Assembly: GCF_011038785.1 (NCBI RefSeq)
Contig: NZ_JAAKDT010000002.1
Coordinates: 146,048 to 210,047, forward strand
From: Parabacteroides sp. ZJ-118
GTDB lineage: Bacteria; Bacteroidota; Bacteroidia; Bacteroidales; Tannerellaceae
Direction: 5' to 3'
Length of the DNA: 64,000 nucleotides
The notes under the pieces are model-generated. The model was not told the DNA's origin. It saw only the letters and a program-made list of their open reading frames with translations, and did not search any database. A program made the translations under genes and the position numbers. Below are positions 8,898 through 17,301 of this stretch, piece by piece (the stretch's first letter is position 1; each line of letters begins with the position of its first letter).

Positions 8898-9560
8898 ATG
8901 AAAGTACATAAAGAGGGAACCGGTCTGCTGCTTACGTTGTTCACGATCCTATTCATCGCGAATATGACGTTGTACCACACGGCCGGTAAGGGTATGCCGT
9001 TTTATTCGGTCGCTTCCGTCTCCGCCGGATTGTTCCTGTTGGTGCTAAACTTCTTCCGCAGTCCTTTCCGCCGCTTCCCGTACGATTCGGAAGGCTTGGT
9101 GATCGCTCCCGCCGACGGTACGATCGTCGCCATCGAGGAGGTGATGGAGAACGAGGTCCTTCACAGGGAGTGCCTGCAGATATCGATCTTCATGTCGATC
9201 TTCAACGTACATGCCAACTGGTTTCCCGTAAACGGTACCGTGAAGCAGGTCTCCCACCAGAGCGGCCGTTTCATGGCGGCCTATCTGCCGAAGAGCAGCA
9301 CGGAGAACGAGCGCTCGGCGGTCGTGATCACCACGAGGAACGGCGTGGATGTCCTGGCCCGCCAGATCGCCGGGGCGATGGCGCGCCGCATCGTCACCTA
9401 TGCCAAGCCGGGAGAGAAATGCCATGTGGACGAGCAGATGGGCTTCATTAAATTCGGTTCCCGCGTGGATGTCTTCCTGCCGGTGGGGACGGAGGTGCTG
9501 ATCGAGATGGATCAAAAAGTAACCGGCAATCAAACGCCCATAGCCCGTTTGTCAAAATGA
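8898..9560 (+). CDS. psd: Phosphatidylserine decarboxylase proenzyme
   Basis: Makes phosphatidylethanolamine from phosphatidylserine at the inner membrane. 220 residues, the short family typical of Bacteroidota and archaea. N-terminal hydrophobic stretches (LLTLFTILFIANMTLY and SVASVSAGLFLLVLNFF) anchor it. The body contains VIAPADGTIVAIEE and SIFMSIFNVHANWFPVNG. The self-cleavage Gly-Ser is at about residues 187-188 (KFGSRVDVFLP), giving a small pyruvoyl alpha chain of about 33 residues. It overlaps pssA by 4 bp (ATGA), so substrate-making and substrate-using enzymes are translationally coupled. Confidence 0.95.
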   Translation: MKVHKEGTGLLLTLFTILFIANMTLYHTAGKGMPFYSVASVSAGLFLLVLNFFRSPFRRFPYDSEGLVIAPADGTIVAIEEVMENEVLHRECLQISIFMSIFNVHANWFPVNGTVKQVSHQSGRFMAAYLPKSSTENERSAVVITTRNGVDVLARQIAGAMARRIVTYAKPGEKCHVDEQMGFIKFGSRVDVFLPVGTEVLIEMDQKVTGNQTPIARLSK

Positions 9561-10258
9561 GTGTAAGAAAACATATTCCCAACGCGATTACCTGCCTGAG
9601 CCTGCTGTCCGGCTGTGTCGCCAGCGTGATGGCGCTGCGCGGCGATCTCTCATCCGCGTTGGGCTGGGTGATCCTGGCCGCGGTCTTTGATTTCTGCGAC
9701 GGCTTCGCCGCCCGTCTGCTGAAGGCCTACTCGCCGATGGGAAAGGAATTGGACTCCTTGTCGGATATGGTAAGTTTCGGCCTCGCCCCGGGCATGGTGG
9801 TCTATTGGTTGCTGGGAGAGGCCTCCAAGGCTTTGCCCTTCGGCGCCTGGAGCGCGTATATCCCTTACCTGGCCTTCGTGATCCCCCTGTTCTCGGGCTT
9901 GCGCTTGGCGAAGTTCAATATCGACGAGCGGCAGACGACCTCGTTTATCGGCCTGCCGGTTCCGGCGCATGCCCTGTTCTGGGCTTCCGCGGGCTACTCG
10001 GTCCTGCCGGTCGTCCACGCGAATGAGGGCTTGTTCGTGTCGCTGACGGTTCTCCTGGCGTTCGTTTCCTCCTGGCTGCTGGTGTCCGAGATACCGATGT
10101 TCTCGCTGAAGGTGAAATCCTTGGCGTGGAGGGGTAACGAGCTTCGTTACCTGCTCATCGCCGGCGCCGTCGTTTTCGTGGCGTTGTGGGGATGCCTGGG
10201 AATCTCCGGGACCATTCTGCTGTATATCGTCTTGTCTATTTTTAACAAAAGGGGATAA
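9557..10258 (+). CDS. pssA: CDP-diacylglycerol-serine O-phosphatidyltransferase
   Basis: Integral membrane enzyme joining CDP-diacylglycerol and serine to give phosphatidylserine, the substrate of psd just upstream. 233 residues with about six to eight hydrophobic helices. The complete CDP-alcohol phosphotransferase signature DGx2ARx8Gx3Dx3D is present: D48, G49, A52, R53, G62, D66 and D70. Its start overlaps the psd stop by 4 bp, so the pair is an operon driven from the promoter near 8843. Confidence 0.95.
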   Translation: MSVRKHIPNAITCLSLLSGCVASVMALRGDLSSALGWVILAAVFDFCDGFAARLLKAYSPMGKELDSLSDMVSFGLAPGMVVYWLLGEASKALPFGAWSAYIPYLAFVIPLFSGLRLAKFNIDERQTTSFIGLPVPAHALFWASAGYSVLPVVHANEGLFVSLTVLLAFVSSWLLVSEIPMFSLKVKSLAWRGNELRYLLIAGAVVFVALWGCLGISGTILLYIVLSIFNKRG

Positions 10259-10269
10259 ACAAGAATTTG

Positions 10270-10277
10270 TACCTTTG
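10270..10277 (+). promoter_or_regulatory. -7 element upstream of DUF4834 gene
   Basis: TACCTTTG, 37 bp before the ATG at 10314, matches the Bacteroidota -7 consensus exactly. No good -33 element is visible at the expected distance. Confidence 0.5.
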
Positions 10278-10313
10278 TGTTTGTGATATAAAGAACCATT
10301 TAAGTATCGGCTT

Positions 10314-10589
10314 ATGTTTAAATTTCTGTTTGTAATATTCTTTTTCTTTGTCCTGTTGGTGTTTCTGATGGGCTTCTCCATCTTGCGTACCATCAAGAAC
10401 CTCTTCTTGGGTAGCGGAAACAGCGCGCGCGGGGGAGAGCGACGTCGTCAGACCAACCGCGATACTTCCGGACGTCGCGCCACCGCCCGCGACGACGAGG
10501 GCGCGGCAGACCCCTCCCCCTACGTCCATCGCAGGAAGATATTCGCCAAGGACGAAGGAGAGTATGTGGATTACGAGGAGGTCAAATGA
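10314..10589 (+). CDS. DUF4834 family small membrane protein
   Basis: A 91-residue protein with one N-terminal membrane helix (MFKFLFVIFFFFVLLVFLMG), then an Arg-rich polar linker (GGERRRQTNRDTSGRRATA) and an acidic tail ending KDEGEYVDYEEVK. This matches the DUF4834 family of Bacteroidota, whose function is unknown. It ends 4 bp from the convergent tadA gene. A palindrome GACGC-TTA-GCGTC covers the junction of the two stop codons (10588-10600) and may act as a weak terminator for both. Confidence 0.8.
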   Translation: MFKFLFVIFFFFVLLVFLMGFSILRTIKNLFLGSGNSARGGERRRQTNRDTSGRRATARDDEGAADPSPYVHRRKIFAKDEGEYVDYEEVK

Positions 10590-10592
10590 CGC

Positions 10593-11033
10593 TTAGCGTC
10601 TTTGCTCGAAGAAACGCCGCATCTCCTCCGCGCACTCTTTTTCCAGGATTCCTTTCTTGATAACCGCCTTCGGATGGAAGGCGCGCGGGGCGAATTGGGA
10701 GAACCCTCTTTTCGCGTCGGGTGCCCCGTATACGATCGTGCTTAGTTGCGCCCATCCGATCGCGCCGGCGCACATCACGCAGGGTTCCACGGTCACGTAC
10801 AGGCCGCAACGGGTCAGGTATTTCGCGCCCAAGGCTCCGGCGGCGGCCGTAATCGCCAACATCTCGGCATGCGCGGTCACGTCGTTCAAGCATTCGGTTT
10901 GGTTATGCGCCCGCGCGATGACCCGGCCGTCGCAGACAATGACGGCTCCCACGGGAACCTCACCCTCCGCCGCCGCCGCGCGGGCTTCCGCCAGCGCTTG
11001 CCGCATGAAGTATTCGTCATCGAACGGATTCAT
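10593..11033 (-). CDS. tadA: tRNA-adenosine deaminase (TadA-like)
   Basis: Zinc-dependent deaminase that converts A34 to inosine in tRNA-Arg(ACG). 146 residues, normal for TadA. Zinc and catalytic motifs are intact: TAHAEMLAI (His and Glu) and PCVMCAGAIGWAQL (two Cys). The N-terminus MNPFDDEYFMRQALAEA is typical. Its start codon overlaps the stop of the upstream ribbon-helix-helix gene (ATGA at 11030-11033), so they are co-transcribed from the region before 11257. A more general nucleoside deaminase is possible, but the motifs favour TadA. Confidence 0.92.
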   Translation of the reverse strand: MNPFDDEYFMRQALAEARAAAAEGEVPVGAVIVCDGRVIARAHNQTECLNDVTAHAEMLAITAAAGALGAKYLTRCGLYVTVEPCVMCAGAIGWAQLSTIVYGAPDAKRGFSQFAPRAFHPKAVIKKGILEKECAEEMRRFFEQRR

Positions 11034-11257
11034 CTCCTCATCTCGTTTTCGTTAAAAAGCGTCGGATAATCCTCCTCCAAGGTCTTGAGGATGTGAGAAA
11101 GGATCGTCTCCCGGTACCAGCGGGACTTGTTCCTGATCTTGTAGCGTGAAAGATAACGCTTCACCGCCTTATGCTCTTCGTCATTCAGCATAAAGGTCAC
11201 TTTGTGTACCCTCGGATGATGGGGTTGCGCCGGTGAATATTTACGTTCTTCTCGCAT
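11030..11257 (-). CDS. Ribbon-helix-helix-like small protein
   Basis: 75 residues beginning MREERKYSPAQPHHPRVHKV. The core (HKVTFMLNDEEHKAVKRYL, then KNKSRWYRETILSHIL in outline) looks like a ribbon-helix-helix DNA-binding fold: a short strand followed by two helices. Start at 11257 is preferred; the longer open frame to 11431 runs through the divergent yraN promoter and start. The 4-bp overlap with tadA implies coupling. Function is unknown; it may be an autoregulator of the pair. Confidence 0.65.
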   Translation of the reverse strand: MREERKYSPAQPHHPRVHKVTFMLNDEEHKAVKRYLSRYKIRNKSRWYRETILSHILKTLEEDYPTLFNENEMRR

Positions 11258-11304
11258 ACGGTCGCGAATGTACGAGTGAATGGCCGAATAACAAAGAAAA
11301 TGGC

Positions 11305-11312
11305 TATATTTG
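11305..11312 (+). promoter_or_regulatory. -7 element of yraN, fixing its start
   Basis: TATATTTG at 11305-11312 predicts transcription starting near 11319. This rules out the upstream ATGs at 11276 and 11300 and supports the ATG at 11327. The resulting leader would be only about 8 bases, nearly leaderless. Confidence 0.55.
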
Positions 11313-11326
11313 CGCGAATGAACGCG

Positions 11327-11692
11327 ATGGCAAGACAAAACGACATGGGGCGGGAAGGCGAGTCTGAGGCTCGTGCCTATCTGGTGAGGCATGGATACGA
11401 CGTGTTGCATACCAATTGGCATTGGCATCATTATGAACTGGATATTATCGCGGTCAAAGACGATGTGTTGGTCGTGGTGGAGGTGAAGACTCGTTCTGAG
11501 GATTTCCTGCTTTCGCCGGAAGACGCGGTAGACGCCAAGAAGATCCGGCGGATCGTCGCCGCCGCGGATGCCTACGCCCGTTATTTTAACAGAGACTTAC
11601 CGGTCCGTTTTGATATCGTGACCTTGATCAAGAAGGAGACGGGTTTCCTGATCGACCATATCGAAGATGCTTTCTACGCGCCTTGCCATTAA
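11327..11692 (+). CDS. YraN family protein (UPF0102, endonuclease-like)
   Basis: 121 residues, the usual length. The start MARQNDMGREGESEARAYL matches the family N-terminus. The restriction-endonuclease-like core is visible: YELDIIAVKDDVLVVVEVK has the D-x(n)-E-x-K pattern, followed by KKIRRIVAAADAYARYF and PVRFDIVTL. YraN proteins are broadly conserved and have been linked to DNA processing, with no settled role. It is divergent from the tadA pair and leads into the MmcQ/YjbR and birA genes on the same strand. Confidence 0.9.
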   Translation: MARQNDMGREGESEARAYLVRHGYDVLHTNWHWHHYELDIIAVKDDVLVVVEVKTRSEDFLLSPEDAVDAKKIRRIVAAADAYARYFNRDLPVRFDIVTLIKKETGFLIDHIEDAFYAPCH

Positions 11693-11707
11693 ATTAAGGT
11701 AAACGTT

Positions 11708-12067
11708 ATGAATATAGAAGAAGTACGCGAATACTGCCTTTCCCTGAGGAATGTCACCGAGTGTTTCCCGTTCGATGAGGTATCGCTGGTCTTTAAGGTG
11801 GAGAATAAGATGTTCCTGCTGCTTCCCTTGGACGCGGAGGAGCCTCATGTCGCCTTGAAATGCGGTACGGACTATGTGGAAGAGTTGCGCGAACGTTACG
11901 CGGCGGTGGAGCCGGCCTATCATTTTAACAAGAAATACTGGAATAGCATTTATCTGGACCGGGATATGGAGGACGAGGCGGTTAAGCGCTGGATCCTCCA
12001 CTCTTACCGGGAGGTGATCGCGAAACTGCCAAAGAGAATAAGGGAGGATTATAGGGATGAGCTTTGA
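11708..12067 (+). CDS. MmcQ/YjbR family DNA-binding-like protein
   Basis: 119 residues, full length for the MmcQ/YjbR (CyaY-like fold) family. Typical signatures: MNIEEVREYCLSL and TECFPFDEVSLVFKV at the start, MFLLLPLDAEEPHVALKC in the middle, and HFNKKYWNSIYLD followed by WILHSYREVIAKLPK near the end. An AAGG sequence sits about 10 bases before the ATG. The end overlaps birA by 11 bp. Function in the cell is not established. Confidence 0.88.
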   Translation: MNIEEVREYCLSLRNVTECFPFDEVSLVFKVENKMFLLLPLDAEEPHVALKCGTDYVEELRERYAAVEPAYHFNKKYWNSIYLDRDMEDEAVKRWILHSYREVIAKLPKRIREDYRDEL

Positions 12068-12824
12068 TCATGAATCTCCCCGCGTCTTGCGTGTGGCGGA
12101 AACCGCTTCCACGAATAGCCTGCTCCGCGCGCTGATCGGCAAGGAGCCGCTTCCGGAGGGAAGTGTCGTAGTCGCCGATTTCCAGACGGCGGGGCGCGGC
12201 CAGATAGGGAATGTGTGGGAGTCTGAGGCGGGAAAGAACCTGACGTTTAGCGCGGTCTTGTATCCGACGTGTATCCCGGCAAACCGGCAGTTCTTGATTT
12301 CCCAGATAGCGGCGTTGAGCGTGAAAGAGACGTTGGACGTATATACGGATCATATCACCGTGAAATGGCCGAATGATATTTACCGGAACGATAAGAAGAT
12401 TTGCGGGATGTTGATCGAGAACGACCTGTCGGGGCAGCACCTGTACTGCTCCATCATCGGGATTGGCATAAACTTGAATCAGGCGCTGTTCCGCGGCGAT
12501 GCCCCGAATCCGGTCTCCCTGTTGCAGATAATCGGCAAGGAGGTGGATCGAGAGGAGGTCCTGGATCGTTTCCGCTCCATATTCTATCGCTATTATCTGT
12601 CTCTCCTCCAAGGGGAATACGAGGAGATCCGTACCCGCTATCGATCTGCCTTGTACAGGGGGGAGGGCTATCATGCGTATCGGGATGAGGCCGGCGAGTT
12701 CGAGGCTTGCGTTCATGATATAGAATCAACGGGCCATCTTTTGCTGGCGTTGCGGGATGGAAGCATCCGCCGCTACGCGTTTAAGGAGGTCGCTTTTGAA
12801 AACAGGTGTCGCGGCAGTGAATGA
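12057..12824 (+). CDS. birA: Biotin-[acetyl-CoA carboxylase] ligase, monofunctional
   Basis: Activates biotin with ATP and attaches it to biotin-carrier proteins. 255 residues. Ligase motifs are present: TASTNSLLRAL, the biotinyl-AMP loop GRGQIGNVWESEAGKNLTFS, VKWPNDIYRNDKKICGML and GIGINLNQ. The N-terminal DNA-binding domain of E. coli BirA is absent, so it should not act as a repressor. The start at 12057 overlaps the preceding gene by 11 bp. Confidence 0.95.
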   Translation: MSFDHESPRVLRVAETASTNSLLRALIGKEPLPEGSVVVADFQTAGRGQIGNVWESEAGKNLTFSAVLYPTCIPANRQFLISQIAALSVKETLDVYTDHITVKWPNDIYRNDKKICGMLIENDLSGQHLYCSIIGIGINLNQALFRGDAPNPVSLLQIIGKEVDREEVLDRFRSIFYRYYLSLLQGEYEEIRTRYRSALYRGEGYHAYRDEAGEFEACVHDIESTGHLLLALRDGSIRRYAFKEVAFENRCRGSE

Positions 12825-12919
12825 GAGATGGTTTGTCTTTATAATCGGTAGTTTTGTAATGAATAGCCTATTTGATTGATAAGAAAGCGTATATGCTGAC
12901 AAAAAAATAATAGGGAAGA

Positions 12920-12950
12920 TTTGCGCGAATCAAAGAAACGCGTACCTTTG
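12920..12950 (+). promoter_or_regulatory. Strong promoter of surface-protein gene
   Basis: TTTG at 12920-12923, exactly 19 bases, then TACCTTTG at 12943-12950. The block from GAATCAAAGAAACG through TACCTTTGCAA is identical to the promoter at 61.26 kb inside the invertible segment, but no flanking inverted repeats are found here. The untranslated leader would be about 95 bases. Confidence 0.85.
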
Positions 12951-12968
12951 CAAGCGATGGATAAAATC

Positions 12969-13002
12969 GGCTGCCGTGGATGTGGTTTTGTGAGGGCAGC
13001 CC
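12969..13002 (+). other. Leader hairpin of surface-protein mRNA
   Basis: GGCTGCC at 12969-12975 pairs with GGCAGCC at 12995-13001, a 7-bp stem with a 19-base loop, in the 5' leader about 50 bp before the ATG. No T-run follows. It could stabilise a highly expressed mRNA or be regulatory. I see no riboswitch signature. Confidence 0.5.
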
Positions 13003-13050
13003 AATGAATGAGCTTATTACACTTTAGTATTAATATTAAATTATTTAGTT

Positions 13051-16000
13051 ATGAACAAAAAGTTTTCTACTCTTTTGGCTGGTGCCGCATTTTTGAGTGC
13101 GGTGTCGGTTAATGCGCAGATTAAACTGAATGAAGGAGCGAATAGCGGACTTTATCAGCTTAAGGCTGGCTCTGAGTTCTTGAGTATTACGGAAGACGCA
13201 AGCGGTAATGACCAAATCCAAATGCTTCCTCACAGCTCCGCAAACTTAGGAGGTACGATGTGGTGTGTAACGGTTGATGCCGAGAACCAAGGACAAAATC
13301 CCAAGTATGATTTCACAAACAAGATCGGAAAATTCTTAGGTCTTGACATTAGTACGATCGCGGGTAAGGCGGCTGCTGAGTCGAGTCCTGTAGATGCGGT
13401 TGTTGGTGGTGATCTTTCCGGATGGAAATTCTCTCCGACATTTAAGAATGGCGTTGTGAAGTCTGTGATTTATTCCTATTTCACGAATGACTCTGTGATC
13501 GGTTTGAAAGTAGTTGGTAGTGATGTAAAGATGGTTAAAGTTGGTGCTGAGAAAGCCGATCCTTCTGTCTTTACTGAGTTTGAATTGGTTGAAGCTGCTG
13601 AAATTACAATCTCTAATAAGGATGATTTCAACTCCATATTTGGCACCCAAGATAGCAAGGCTGGTGTTGCGTTGACCTTTGATAAAGATGTAAAGGGCGA
13701 AGGAGTTGTTAATCCTTTCAATGCAAAGAAAATCTTGCTTGAGGACGCTGGAGCTGGTTATTTCTATGTATTGAATACAGACTCCTCTTATCTGTATGTG
13801 GATACTGCTTATACGAATGCAATCGGTGGCAGCAAGTTTTTGGCCTATAATTGGAGTAATTTGAAATATGATGAGCTCCAAAAGAGCCAAGCTGTGGCAA
13901 AGCCTATTTCTGCGGCGGATTCTATTGGTAAAATTACCCTTGATGGTGTAAAAAACTTGGCGAGTCAGTTCAAGTTTAAGTTTAAATACAAACCTTCTGT
14001 AGATAGCTTAGAGATTTTGGTGAACCAAGTTTATACTGAGCCTGGGACGGATGGCTATTGGAAGTCTGCTACAGTTCAATCTACTGTTGATGGGTATCAT
14101 GTGTCTTTGCAAGAGTTATTGAAGGATCAGGTTCGTATCTTGACAGTTGCTGAAAAGCAAAACACTCAGATCAAGTTAGGTTTCGCCGGCTGCGAAGCGG
14201 CTAAGACAACCAAGACAACGGTTGCTGATGGCGTTTATTTGATCAAGAATGCTAAGAATAACAAGTATTTGGCTTCTCCGATCCATAATAACGGTGCTTC
14301 TGCTGAATGGGTAACTTTGGATTTGCAGGACGCTAATCATATGCCGGCTTATCAATGGGTGGTATTGAAGAACAATGTAACCGATAAGAATAATATCTCT
14401 CCGGTTAAGGCTACCAACCGTGAGTTCCCTACTGTCACCGCTTCTATGCAGCTGAATAAGGCAGAAGGTGCTTCCTATATGTATGCTTCTGCACTTCCTA
14501 CTGTTTCTGCGATCGCAACAACCGACTCATTGGAATTCATCCCTGTCGCTAAGGAGATTTATACTAACAAGTATATTGGTTACAAGCACTTGACGGAGGA
14601 CGAGTTGATTACTAACAAGTATACATTCAACTACTGGCATCCGTATGCAGACGATAAGTTCATCGGTGTTAAGGACTCTACGATGAATGTATTGGATGGT
14701 AAGAAGGCCTTCACGATCAAGTCCTCTTATAAAGAACATGCTTATGGTTATGCTCCGACTCCTGAGGTTGCAGGTAACAAGAAGATCACGGGCCGTATCC
14801 CGGGCTTGGTTCAGCTGGTAAGAACAATGTATATCATCATGGATGGTGAAAATACATTCCGTAATCACGATAGAGCTGTTGAGGACAAGTATATCTTAAG
14901 CAAGCACTATCCTAATACAAGCGCTGACTCTGTTTACTTCAAGGAGAATAATGATATCAAGGGTATTCACTATTATGCGATTGTTGAGGCAACTTCAACT
15001 GGAACCATTTCTGCTGCCCAAGAAAAGGTTGGTGTATCTGACTACGATGCTACCGCTACCTTGAAAGCTCAGGTATTGGGTGAGACTCGTACATCCGCGT
15101 TCGCCATCGCTCCGGACAACACCCCGTTGTATCGTCACTTCAACAACGCTGCCTTGGGCGAGAATACGGATGACTCAACGGATAGCTTGATCTTCGTTGA
15201 AAAGATCCGTAAGGAATACTTGATGGATGAGTGGAACGAGAACTTGACAACTGAGGCGGTTGATTACGCAGGTATCTGGGACAAGGATAAGGCAAAAGGT
15301 AAGTTGGCGTTTACGGTTGATACAGCTTGGGTTAACCGTGGTTCGGGTTTGGTTAAACCGCAATATTTGATCTCTGTCGCTCGTGATGATCAAGGCGCTA
15401 TCTCGGTTGTTCCTTGTACGTATGAGCACAATCACTATGATAACGCAGGTAACAAAGTTGATGCCGCGCATTGTTCTCACGCGACTCAAGGTCGTGAAGG
15501 CTTCGCCTACGGTAAGTACTTGGTAAGCTTCGCCGACTCAGTGATCGCTAAGAAATACAAGGCTCCGTACATGGATATCGATGGTGGTTACACACGCGTA
15601 GGTTTCGTGAAGGCTATTAAGGTTGGTGATAGCTTGGTAGTCCTGACAAATGGCTTCGAGAAGCTGGAGCCGGCTAAGTTGGATACCGCTACGATCTTCA
15701 GTAACTATCGCGACAATAAGTTGACTCACTTTATCGTTGACTTGACCGGTGACAACCACAAGAACGTAACTTGGTCGTTCCGTTATGTAAATCCGGATAA
15801 GGCCGGTGCTGTGACGGAAGAGGGCGAAGCGAACGAGTTCTTGTTCGAGTCTAACATTTACTCTGAGCCTGCTAATGCCGCTGTTACAGGTGATGCCGGT
15901 AAGGCTGCTGCCGGTTACGACAAGGCAGTTCTCGGTTCAATCGCTCCTGAGTATGCCGCTTGGTTGAAGATGCAGAACGGTTGCTTGGTATTGACTCGCG

Positions 16001-16314
16001 GTGATTCTAAGTTTGCCGATGCTAAGACGGGTTCTGACGGTGCATTGATCTTCAACGCATACCAGAAGACCGAGGAGGATGATATGGTAACTTCTAACGG
16101 TGAGGTTTCTGTAGAAGGCGTATCCGTAGTAGCCGGTAACGGTACGGTAACCGTTCAGGGTGCCGCCGGTAAGTCCGTTGTTATCACGAACATCTTAGGT
16201 AAGGTAGTCGCTGAGACCGTTCTTGCTTCCGATAACGCTACAATCGCTGTACCTGCCGGTATCGTAGCTGTAGCCGTTGAGGGTGAAGAGGCTGTTAAGG
16301 CGATCGTTAAATAA
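13051..16314 (+). CDS. Large S-layer-type secreted surface protein
   Basis: A 1087-residue secreted protein with signal peptide MNKKFSTLLAGAAFLSAVSVNA before Gln. The body is Lys/Asp/Tyr/Thr-rich and beta-like, with few Cys. The last 75 residues (from about VSVEGVSVVAGNGTVTV to GEEAVKAIVK) form a small beta domain (TNILGKVVAE, then VPAGIVAVAVEG) that resembles type IX C-terminal signals and the DUF6383 domain of Parabacteroides. Signal peptide, promoter and many internal blocks (for example ADDKFIGV, APDNTPLYRHFN) match the protein at 61.4 kb, so the two are paralogues. Codons are strongly biased (GGT, AAG, GCT), GC is lower than in flanking genes, and the promoter is near-ideal, all suggesting very high expression. 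S-layer identity is inferred; an adhesin is the alternative. Confidence 0.75.
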   Translation: MNKKFSTLLAGAAFLSAVSVNAQIKLNEGANSGLYQLKAGSEFLSITEDASGNDQIQMLPHSSANLGGTMWCVTVDAENQGQNPKYDFTNKIGKFLGLDISTIAGKAAAESSPVDAVVGGDLSGWKFSPTFKNGVVKSVIYSYFTNDSVIGLKVVGSDVKMVKVGAEKADPSVFTEFELVEAAEITISNKDDFNSIFGTQDSKAGVALTFDKDVKGEGVVNPFNAKKILLEDAGAGYFYVLNTDSSYLYVDTAYTNAIGGSKFLAYNWSNLKYDELQKSQAVAKPISAADSIGKITLDGVKNLASQFKFKFKYKPSVDSLEILVNQVYTEPGTDGYWKSATVQSTVDGYHVSLQELLKDQVRILTVAEKQNTQIKLGFAGCEAAKTTKTTVADGVYLIKNAKNNKYLASPIHNNGASAEWVTLDLQDANHMPAYQWVVLKNNVTDKNNISPVKATNREFPTVTASMQLNKAEGASYMYASALPTVSAIATTDSLEFIPVAKEIYTNKYIGYKHLTEDELITNKYTFNYWHPYADDKFIGVKDSTMNVLDGKKAFTIKSSYKEHAYGYAPTPEVAGNKKITGRIPGLVQLVRTMYIIMDGENTFRNHDRAVEDKYILSKHYPNTSADSVYFKENNDIKGIHYYAIVEATSTGTISAAQEKVGVSDYDATATLKAQVLGETRTSAFAIAPDNTPLYRHFNNAALGENTDDSTDSLIFVEKIRKEYLMDEWNENLTTEAVDYAGIWDKDKAKGKLAFTVDTAWVNRGSGLVKPQYLISVARDDQGAISVVPCTYEHNHYDNAGNKVDAAHCSHATQGREGFAYGKYLVSFADSVIAKKYKAPYMDIDGGYTRVGFVKAIKVGDSLVVLTNGFEKLEPAKLDTATIFSNYRDNKLTHFIVDLTGDNHKNVTWSFRYVNPDKAGAVTEEGEANEFLFESNIYSEPANAAVTGDAGKAAAGYDKAVLGSIAPEYAAWLKMQNGCLVLTRGDSKFADAKTGSDGALIFNAYQKTEEDDMVTSNGEVSVEGVSVVAGNGTVTVQGAAGKSVVITNILGKVVAETVLASDNATIAVPAGIVAVAVEGEEAVKAIVK

Positions 16315-16363
16315 GTAGAAAAACGGATCGAGTTTCCGTAAGGAAAGAGACCGGTCATACGAT

Positions 16364-16397
16364 AAAGCCCCGTCGATGTACTTCGGCGGGGCTTTTT
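16364..16397 (+). terminator. Rho-independent terminator
   Basis: AAAGCCCCG (16364-16372) pairs with CGGGGCTTT (16387-16395) and runs into a T-tract, 50 bp after the surface-protein stop. Strong GC stem. Confidence 0.9.
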
Positions 16398-16490
16398 GCT
16401 TATATTCGCGAGTTATCAACAGTTAGGGCGATTTATCAACAAAACAAGCATTGTTTTGATTGAACCCTGTTTGGTTCGGTTTTTAATGTT

Positions 16491-16498
16491 TAGTTTTG
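16491..16498 (+). promoter_or_regulatory. Probable -7 element of parA operon
   Basis: TAGTTTTG, 23 bp before the parA ATG. A TTTG at 16470-16473 lies 17 bases upstream, slightly closer than usual. Confidence 0.45.
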
Positions 16499-16521
16499 CC
16501 CTCGAATCAATTGGGTATAGT

Positions 16522-17301
16522 ATGGGAAAGATTATCGCTTTAGCAAATCAGAAGGGAGGAGTCGGGAAGACAACCACCACGATTAATCTGGCCGCGTCGT
16601 TGGCCGCTCTTGAGAAAAAGGTGCTGGTCGTAGACGCTGATCCGCAGGCGAATGCCTCATCCGGTCTGGGTGTGGATATACGTAATGTAGAACTTTCTAT
16701 TTATGAATGTTTGGTGAACGGTGAGGATGCGAGCGGTGCGATCACACCGACAGAAGTGGAAGGACTGGATATCATCCCCTCTCATATTGATTTGGTGGGA
16801 GCGGAGATCGAGATGCTGAACTTGGAGAATCGCGAGCGGATCTTGAAGCAGATATTGACACCGCTGAAAGAGAAGTACGATTTCATCCTGATCGACTGTT
16901 CTCCCTCTTTGGGATTGATAACCGTGAATGCCTTGACCGCCGCCGATTCGGTGATCATCCCGGTGCAATGCGAGTATTTTGCCTTGGAAGGTATCAGTAA
17001 GCTGTTGAATACGATCAAGATTATCAAATCGAAACTGAACCCGGCTCTGGAGATAGAGGGATTCCTCTTGACTATGTACGATTCCCGCCTGCGTTTGGCG
17101 AACCAGATTTATGAGGAAGTGAAACGTCCGTTCCGCGATCTGGTGTTTACTACCGTGATCCAACGAAACGTGAAGTTGAGCGAGGCCTCCAGTTATGGTA
17201 AACCCGTCCTGCTGTACGACGCGGATTCGAAAGGATCGATCAACCATATGCAATTGGCGCAGGAGATTGTTGAAAAAAATAAAGGACTATGGCAGCATTA
17301 A
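16522..17301 (+). CDS. parA: Chromosome partitioning ATPase ParA (Soj)
   Basis: ParA-type Walker ATPase that works with ParB at parS to segregate the chromosome. 259 residues from the ATG at 16522. Deviant Walker A KGGVGKTTTTINLA is near the N-terminus, preceded by IIALANQ; VLVVDADPQANASSGLG follows, and FILIDCSPSLGLITVNAL is Walker B. An upstream in-frame ATG at 16396 would place the promoter inside the gene and is rejected. The stop overlaps parB by 13 bp. Confidence 0.95.
   Translation: MGKIIALANQKGGVGKTTTTINLAASLAALEKKVLVVDADPQANASSGLGVDIRNVELSIYECLVNGEDASGAITPTEVEGLDIIPSHIDLVGAEIEMLNLENRERILKQILTPLKEKYDFILIDCSPSLGLITVNALTAADSVIIPVQCEYFALEGISKLLNTIKIIKSKLNPALEIEGFLLTMYDSRLRLANQIYEEVKRPFRDLVFTTVIQRNVKLSEASSYGKPVLLYDADSKGSINHMQLAQEIVEKNKGLWQH

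Noticed and set aside
13051..13300. Search for inverted repeats around the first surface-protein promoter
   Set aside because: Sequence from 12825 to 13050 was compared with its own reverse complement by eye. Only the short leader hairpin was found, not a pair flanking the promoter.
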